Shown in pieces: positions 60,901 to 64,000 of a stretch of 64,000 nucleotides of DNA. Positions within the stretch are counted from its first letter, which is position 1; each line of letters begins with the position of its first letter. The stretch comes from Gemmatimonadota bacterium. GTDB taxonomy: Bacteria; Gemmatimonadota; Gemmatimonadetes; Longimicrobiales; Gaopeijiaceae. The stretch covers positions 552,024 to 616,023 of the forward strand of contig JAUIEJ010000002.1 of the NCBI GenBank assembly GCA_030428885.1. The letters are read 5' to 3'. The translations under genes were made by a program, and so were the position numbers. The notes beneath the pieces are model-generated. The model worked only from the letters and a program-made list of their open reading frames with translations, had not been told where the DNA came from and ran no database searches.

Positions 60901-63900
60901 GCTAGCCGAGACAGAAAGGGCCACTATGTACCAGGTACCCGGACTGGGATCAATGATAGTACAGGTCGCGCCAGACCCACTGTTCACTCCAAGACAATCC
61001 GGGAATCCCTGGCTGACGGAGGGACGGGAACCATGGTTTACCATTAGAGATGGCTCACTACCGGCGCTGGTGACCGTAACATCCAGTCGCGTTTGGCCCA
61101 CGGGGACATCAAGCAGATAATGCTGTTCCCCTCCAAGCGTCCCATCGCTGACGGAAACAGGTACGCCATCAGACAGTGGGATAGCCGACGGGTAGCTGAT
61201 CGTCAGACTCAATGCCACATCTCGGCTCTGCCCGCCACTACTCGCCCTAAACGCGACTGGCGAGATGGTCGGGCTACGAGGAATCCCCGACAGGACGCCC
61301 GTGGATGGATCTAGGGTGATGCCCGTGGGAATAGCTCCGCCAACGAGCGACCAACTGATCGACCCGGCGCCCCCGGTTGCGCGAAGAGTGTCGGCGTAGC
61401 GCGCCCCGACAATACCGTCTCGAAGATCGGTGGTCGTGACCGTCAGATCCGGAACAAAGACAATGGACGCCGTGTGATTCGATGTCACCGACACGGTGCA
61501 CGTGGAGGATGTTCCGGCTGCAGAGCACGCTCCGCCCCAGCCCCCGATCTGCCACCCGCTCGCCGGATTCGCCGTCAGCGTCACGGTCGTCCCGTTCGAG
61601 AACGTTCCCGTGTCGTTCGTCGTGCTCGTGTTCGTCGTGATCCCCGACGGGCTCGAACTCACGCTCCCCGACCCGTTCTGGCTGAAGCTCAGCGTCCGAG
61701 GCGTCTGCACGAAGTTCACCGACGCCGTCCGGTCCGACGTCATCGACACCGTGCACGTCGCCGATGAGCCCGCCGACGCACACGCGCCACCCCAGCTCCC
61801 AATCTGCCAGCCGCTCGCCGGATTCGCGGTGAGGACGACCGCCGTTCCCTCCGGAAACGCTGCAGTGCCGGAGGCCTGGCTTGGTGGAATCGCGATTCCG
61901 CTCGGGCTCGAGCTCACAGCACCCTGGCCTTGCTTGCCGACGCTGAGCGTGCGCGTATTGACGTCGGCGACCGAAAGGTTGTCCAGTCGACCCGCGAAAT
62001 CCCATCCCGCTCCTCCGACGAAGACACGGGTGACGCGAGCCATAGTGGGGACATAGTCGTGCAGCCGGAACTGCTGATTCCGTTGCCAAGTGTTCAAAGG
62101 CGTTCCGGGATGTCCAACGATCTCGGTCGTGCCCCGGCTGGACCGAACCGGCCCACCGTCATCGTTGTACCCGATCAAGAGCGACACCGGGGACCCCGCG
62201 CCGGTCTCCCCAACGATCAACACCTCCGCCGCCCACTCGGTACCGTTGTCTCCCGCGCCGTTCCGGACGCTACTTCCGCCCGCCAGAATGTCGAATGAGA
62301 CGTAGGTCGAGCCACTTACGCCTCGCGGATCAACACTGATATCCAGATTCGCGCCCAAGCTCTGGCCGCTGCCGCCCGCCCCCGACCTACTCCACCGCAG
62401 TTCGCCTGCAACGATCCCCAGTGACGAAGTACCGATTGTGGGTTGGACGGGTGTCCACGGATAGCGCGATGACAGGCCCGGACCATCGAAAGGCTCCGAT
62501 ATCGGCAGAGAAACGCCGCCCGACTGCGTAGTGGCCGTGACCGGCACCGAGAGTGCCCCAAAGACCCTTGAGCCCTGGTCCACGCGCCAGGCGACCGCTT
62601 GGAAGTCGTACGATGATCCCGGTGTTAGGCCTTGGATGGTCACCTGTGTAGCACCGATCACGGAATCTCCCGCGATGGTTGCGGAACCCCATCCGAAGCC
62701 GATCGGGGTCGGTGCGTACCTAACTTCGACAATCGCCGTTCCACCCAGCCCGTTCTGCACAGCCGGCACATCCAGGGTGACACTTGTCGATGTCGTTCCC
62801 ACGACGAGCAGCACCGCCTGGGCAGGCGGAGGAACGAAGTCTACCGACGCCGTCTGGTTCGACGTCATCGACACCGTGCACGTCGTCGACGTCCCCGCCG
62901 ACGCACACGCTCCACCCCAGCCCCCCACCTGCCAGCCGCTCGCCGGGCTCGCCGTCAGCGTCACGCTCGTCCCGTCCTGGAACGTCCCCGTGTCGTTCGT
63001 CGTGCTCGTGTTCGTCGTGATCCCCGACGGTCTCGAACTCACGCTCCCCGACCCGACTTGGCTGAAGCTCAGCGTCCGGGGCGCCTGCACGAAGTTCACC
63101 GATGCCGTCTGATTCGACGTCATCGACACGGTACATGTCGTCGACGAGCCGGCCGATGCGCAGGCTCCACCCCAGCTCCCGATCTGCCACCCGCTTGAGG
63201 GATTGGCCGTCAGCGTCACGCTCGTCCCATTCGAGAACGTCCCCGTGTCGCTCGTCGTGCTCGTGTTCGTCGTGATCCCCGACGGACTCGAGCTCACGCT
63301 CCCCGCACCGTTCTGGCTGAAGCTCAGCGTCCGGGGCGCCTGCACGAAGTTCACCGACGCCGTCTGATTCGACGTCATCGACACCGTGCACGTCGCTGAC
63401 GAACCCGCCGAGGCACACGCGCCGCCCCAGCCTCCGATCTGCCAGCCGCTCCCCGGGGTCGCCGTCAGCGTCACGTTCGTGCCGTTCGGGAACGTCCCCG
63501 TGTCGCTCGACGTGCTCGTGTTCGTTGTGATCCCCGACGGACTCGAACTCACGCTACCCGACCCGTTCTGGCTGAAGCTCAGCGTTCGCGGGTCCGCGAT
63601 GAAACTCACCGATGCCGACCGGTCGGAGGTCATCGACACGGTACATGTCGTCGACGAGCCTGCCGAGGCGCAGGCTCCACCCCAGCCCCCAACCCGCTGA
63701 CCGCTAGCCGGGGTCGCCGTGAGCGTCACGTTCGTGCCGTTCGAGAACGTGCCCGTGTCGCTCATCGTGCTCGTGTTCGTCGTGATCCCCGATGGACTCG
63801 AACTCACGCTCCCCGACCCGCTCTGGCTAAAGCTCAGCGTCCGGGGCACCTGCACGAAGTTCACCGATGCGGTCTGATTCGACGTCATCGACACGGTGCA

Positions 63901-64000
63901 CGTCGTCGACGAGCCGGCCGATGCGCAGGCTCCACCCCAGCTCCCGATCTGCCACCCGCTTGAGGGATTGGCCGTCAGCGTCACGCTCGTCCCATTCGAG
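57979..64000 (-). CDS. Giant secreted repeat protein (divergent InlB B-like repeats, FN3, Ig-like, PPC-like domains), 5' end outside window
   Basis: About 2,007 residues are visible and the frame is open at base 64000. In N to C order: one partial plus four complete 85-residue repeats (62830-64000), an FN3-like domain, a jelly-roll-like region (PISEPFDGPGLSSRYPW...), two repeats (about 61447-61952), a putative Ig domain (GIVGARYADTLRATGGAGSISWSLVGG), a PPC-like domain, seven repeats (about 59070-60845), another FN3 (MDVSWNDNATDEAGYRVLY) and a unique Cys-containing C-terminus ending LTVAFK. Each repeat contains GWQIGGWGGACASAGSSATCTVSM with a conserved Cys pair. It is probably a surface adhesin or matrix protein. 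No PEP-CTERM, LPxTG or clear T9SS tail is seen. GC content drops towards the 3' end. Confidence 0.85.
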   Translation of the reverse strand, partial: SNGTSVTLTANPSSGWQIGSWGGACASAGSSTTCTVSMTSNQTASVNFVQVPRTLSFSQSGSGSVSSSPSGITTNTSTMSDTGTFSNGTNVTLTATPASGQRVGGWGGACASAGSSTTCTVSMTSDRSASVSFIADPRTLSFSQNGSGSVSSSPSGITTNTSTSSDTGTFPNGTNVTLTATPGSGWQIGGWGGACASAGSSATCTVSMTSNQTASVNFVQAPRTLSFSQNGAGSVSSSPSGITTNTSTTSDTGTFSNGTSVTLTANPSSGWQIGSWGGACASAGSSTTCTVSMTSNQTASVNFVQAPRTLSFSQVGSGSVSSRPSGITTNTSTTNDTGTFQDGTSVTLTASPASGWQVGGWGGACASAGTSTTCTVSMTSNQTASVDFVPPPAQAVLLVVGTTSTSVTLDVPAVQNGLGGTAIVEVRYAPTPIGFGWGSATIAGDSVIGATQVTIQGLTPGSSYDFQAVAWRVDQGSRVFGALSVPVTATTQSGGVSLPISEPFDGPGLSSRYPWTPVQPTIGTSSLGIVAGELRWSRSGAGGSGQSLGANLDISVDPRGVSGSTYVSFDILAGGSSVRNGAGDNGTEWAAEVLIVGETGAGSPVSLLIGYNDDGGPVRSSRGTTEIVGHPGTPLNTWQRNQQFRLHDYVPTMARVTRVFVGGAGWDFAGRLDNLSVADVNTRTLSVGKQGQGAVSSSPSGIAIPPSQASGTAAFPEGTAVVLTANPASGWQIGSWGGACASAGSSATCTVSMTSDRTASVNFVQTPRTLSFSQNGSGSVSSSPSGITTNTSTTNDTGTFSNGTTVTLTANPASGWQIGGWGGACSAAGTSSTCTVSVTSNHTASIVFVPDLTVTTTDLRDGIVGARYADTLRATGGAGSISWSLVGGAIPTGITLDPSTGVLSGIPRSPTISPVAFRASSGGQSRDVALSLTISYPSAIPLSDGVPVSVSDGTLGGEQHYLLDVPVGQTRLDVTVTSAGSEPSLMVNHGSRPSVSQGFPDCLGVNSGSGATCTIIDPSPGTWYIVALSVSASYSGASLVANLTPGGGGGSSTLGFSQSGSGSVSSNPSGITTNTSTTSDTGTFSNGANVTLTATPASGWQIGGWGGACASAGSSATCTVSMTSNQTASVNFVQTPRTLSFSQNGSGSVSSNPSGITTNTSTTSDTGTFSNGTSVTLTANPSSGWQIGGWGGACASAGTSTTCTVSMPSNQAASVNFVQTPRTLSFSQSGSGSVSSSPSGITTNTSTTNDTGTFSNGTNVTLTATPASGWQIGGWGGACASAGSSATCTVSMTSNQTASVNFVQTPRTLSFSQNGSGSVSSNPSGITTNTSTSSDTGTFSNGTTVTLTASPSSGWQIGSWGGACASVGSSATCTVSMTSDQTASVNFVQTPRTLSFSQVGLGSVSSSPSGIATNTSTSSDTGMFSNGTNVTLTANPSSGWQIGGWGGACASAGSSSTCTVPMTSNQTASVNFVQAPRTLSVSKSGSGVVVSNPTGIFIPNGGTYDADLFADGSSVTLTASPSSGWQIGGWGGACASAGTSATCTVSMTSDRSVSVTFVQPPQRLTVSKSGQGTVQSSPQGISISTLGTSDYADFSYGASVTLTASPAAGWQIGSWSGACASAGSSPTCTVSMTTARSVGVVFVAPPAAPSGVTTTVVPWPSNARTFQSSAMDVSWNDNATDEAGYRVLYRSAGGAWTSIALNANSTSARITGLPTATTHQFRVEAFNAVGSNSSTTVSRSTLSAFAGCDAGTTSQSGSAGSTYNAWGGVFGNECYLDWGNRVDYVEGYTRGGTVGQNTWAVIKTDNQVANILAIGSDDGELGRGNTYGGWLNTSTEGAYAVRVFPATQRLVVSAQVNGIWNMVVVPCGSPLQDVSGSSSTFEDSRSIESDSSCKKQSSSGTYRDLHEYWHVFVPSAWNNFGSEDIEVSIDAGFIFEACLYSYNTTETELGCFTGSHSGGTWTGVRSFSTDGTNPELMYVKVRVLNDLFFYSQDNRTGPYTLTVAFK
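59070..60845 (-). repeat. Array of seven 255-bp coding repeats
   Basis: The landmark AGCTCAGCGT (or its variant) recurs on the plus strand at 60834, 60579, 60324, 60069, 59814, 59559 and 59304, exactly every 255 bp. Five inner copies are nearly identical at DNA level, and the last two are diverged. Uniform period and high identity indicate recent tandem duplication. Confidence 0.9.
61447..61952 (-). repeat. Two 255-bp coding repeats between jelly-roll and Ig-like domains
   Basis: Landmarks at 61941 and 61686 are 255 bp apart. The first copy is diverged in its first half (TLSVGKQGQGAVSSSPSGIAIPPSQ), while the second is close to the consensus of the other arrays. Confidence 0.85.
62830..64000 (-). 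repeat. Array of 255-bp coding repeats continuing past the window edge
   Basis: Landmarks at 63831, 63576, 63321 and 63066 give four complete units, plus a partial unit up to base 64000. The sequence at 63900-64000 closely repeats that at 63135-63235, showing very recent duplication or conversion. More units probably lie beyond the edge. Confidence 0.9.

Overview
The window is a very GC-rich (roughly 70% by eye), densely packed bacterial chromosome segment holding about 50 protein genes. Neighbouring genes are mostly joined by ATGA, GTGA or TTGA start/stop overlaps, and GTG/TTG starts are frequent. Two PadR-regulator plus MacB/FtsX-like 'ADOP' permease pairs (1-2185 and 24471-27469), together with the gene content, suggest Gemmatimonadota or a close relative. 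This placement is an inference from gene style, not from a marker gene. No intact rRNA or tRNA gene was recognised.

Layout. (1) 1-2185, minus: a PadR regulator and the start of an ADOP permease that leaves the window. (2) 2241-16070, minus: an acyl-CoA catabolic block. In transcription order it runs ubiB-like kinase, meaB GTPase, BtuB-like TonB receptor, B12-dependent mutase catalytic subunit, orphan sensor kinase, HAD hydrolase, mutase B12 subunit, biotin-dependent carboxylase beta subunit, AtuA, an AtuA-like small protein, a LiuC-type hydratase and a small membrane protein. The mutase would normally be labelled methylmalonyl-CoA mutase, but its two diagnostic substrate-pocket residues are those of isobutyryl-CoA mutase. 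A 28-bp element recurs upstream of both mutase subunit genes. (3) 16084-23097, minus: mgtE, ybeY, 7TM-HD phosphodiesterase, phoH, aspS; then divergent rlmN. (4) 24471-31162: second PadR/ADOP pair, lepB, a LytR_C protein, a YqeK-like HD protein and an RqcH-like NFACT protein. (5) 31584-38271, minus: trpC-trpF-trpB-[HEAT protein-HD-GYP protein]-trpA; two non-trp genes sharing an undescribed N-terminal module sit inside the operon. (6) 38283-44149: lexA with a well-formed promoter and candidate direct-repeat operators, two overlapping CPA2 antiporters and a convergent two-RCK K+ channel, followed by trpD. (7) 45313-57330, plus: an 11-gene run truA-fsa-htrA-purB-purC-pssA-purS-purQ-purL-purF-add behind a strong promoter that appears to start transcription at the truA GTG. 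(8) 57331-57978: noncoding, with a 15-bp tandem repeat and a short 5S-rRNA-like stretch. (9) 57979-64000, minus: the C-terminal 2,000 residues of a giant secreted repeat protein with 13 complete copies and one partial copy of a 255-bp unit, running off the right edge.

How it fits together: the acyl-CoA block combines a cobalamin-dependent carbon-skeleton mutase with its own G-protein chaperone and a probable cobalamin transporter, next to liu/atu-type branched-chain or isoprenoid acyl-CoA enzymes. The pur operon carries de novo IMP and AMP enzymes plus adenosine salvage, with phospholipid synthesis (pssA) and a periplasmic protease built in. The trp pathway is split over two loci (trpC/F/B/A and trpD), and trpE/trpG are not in the window.
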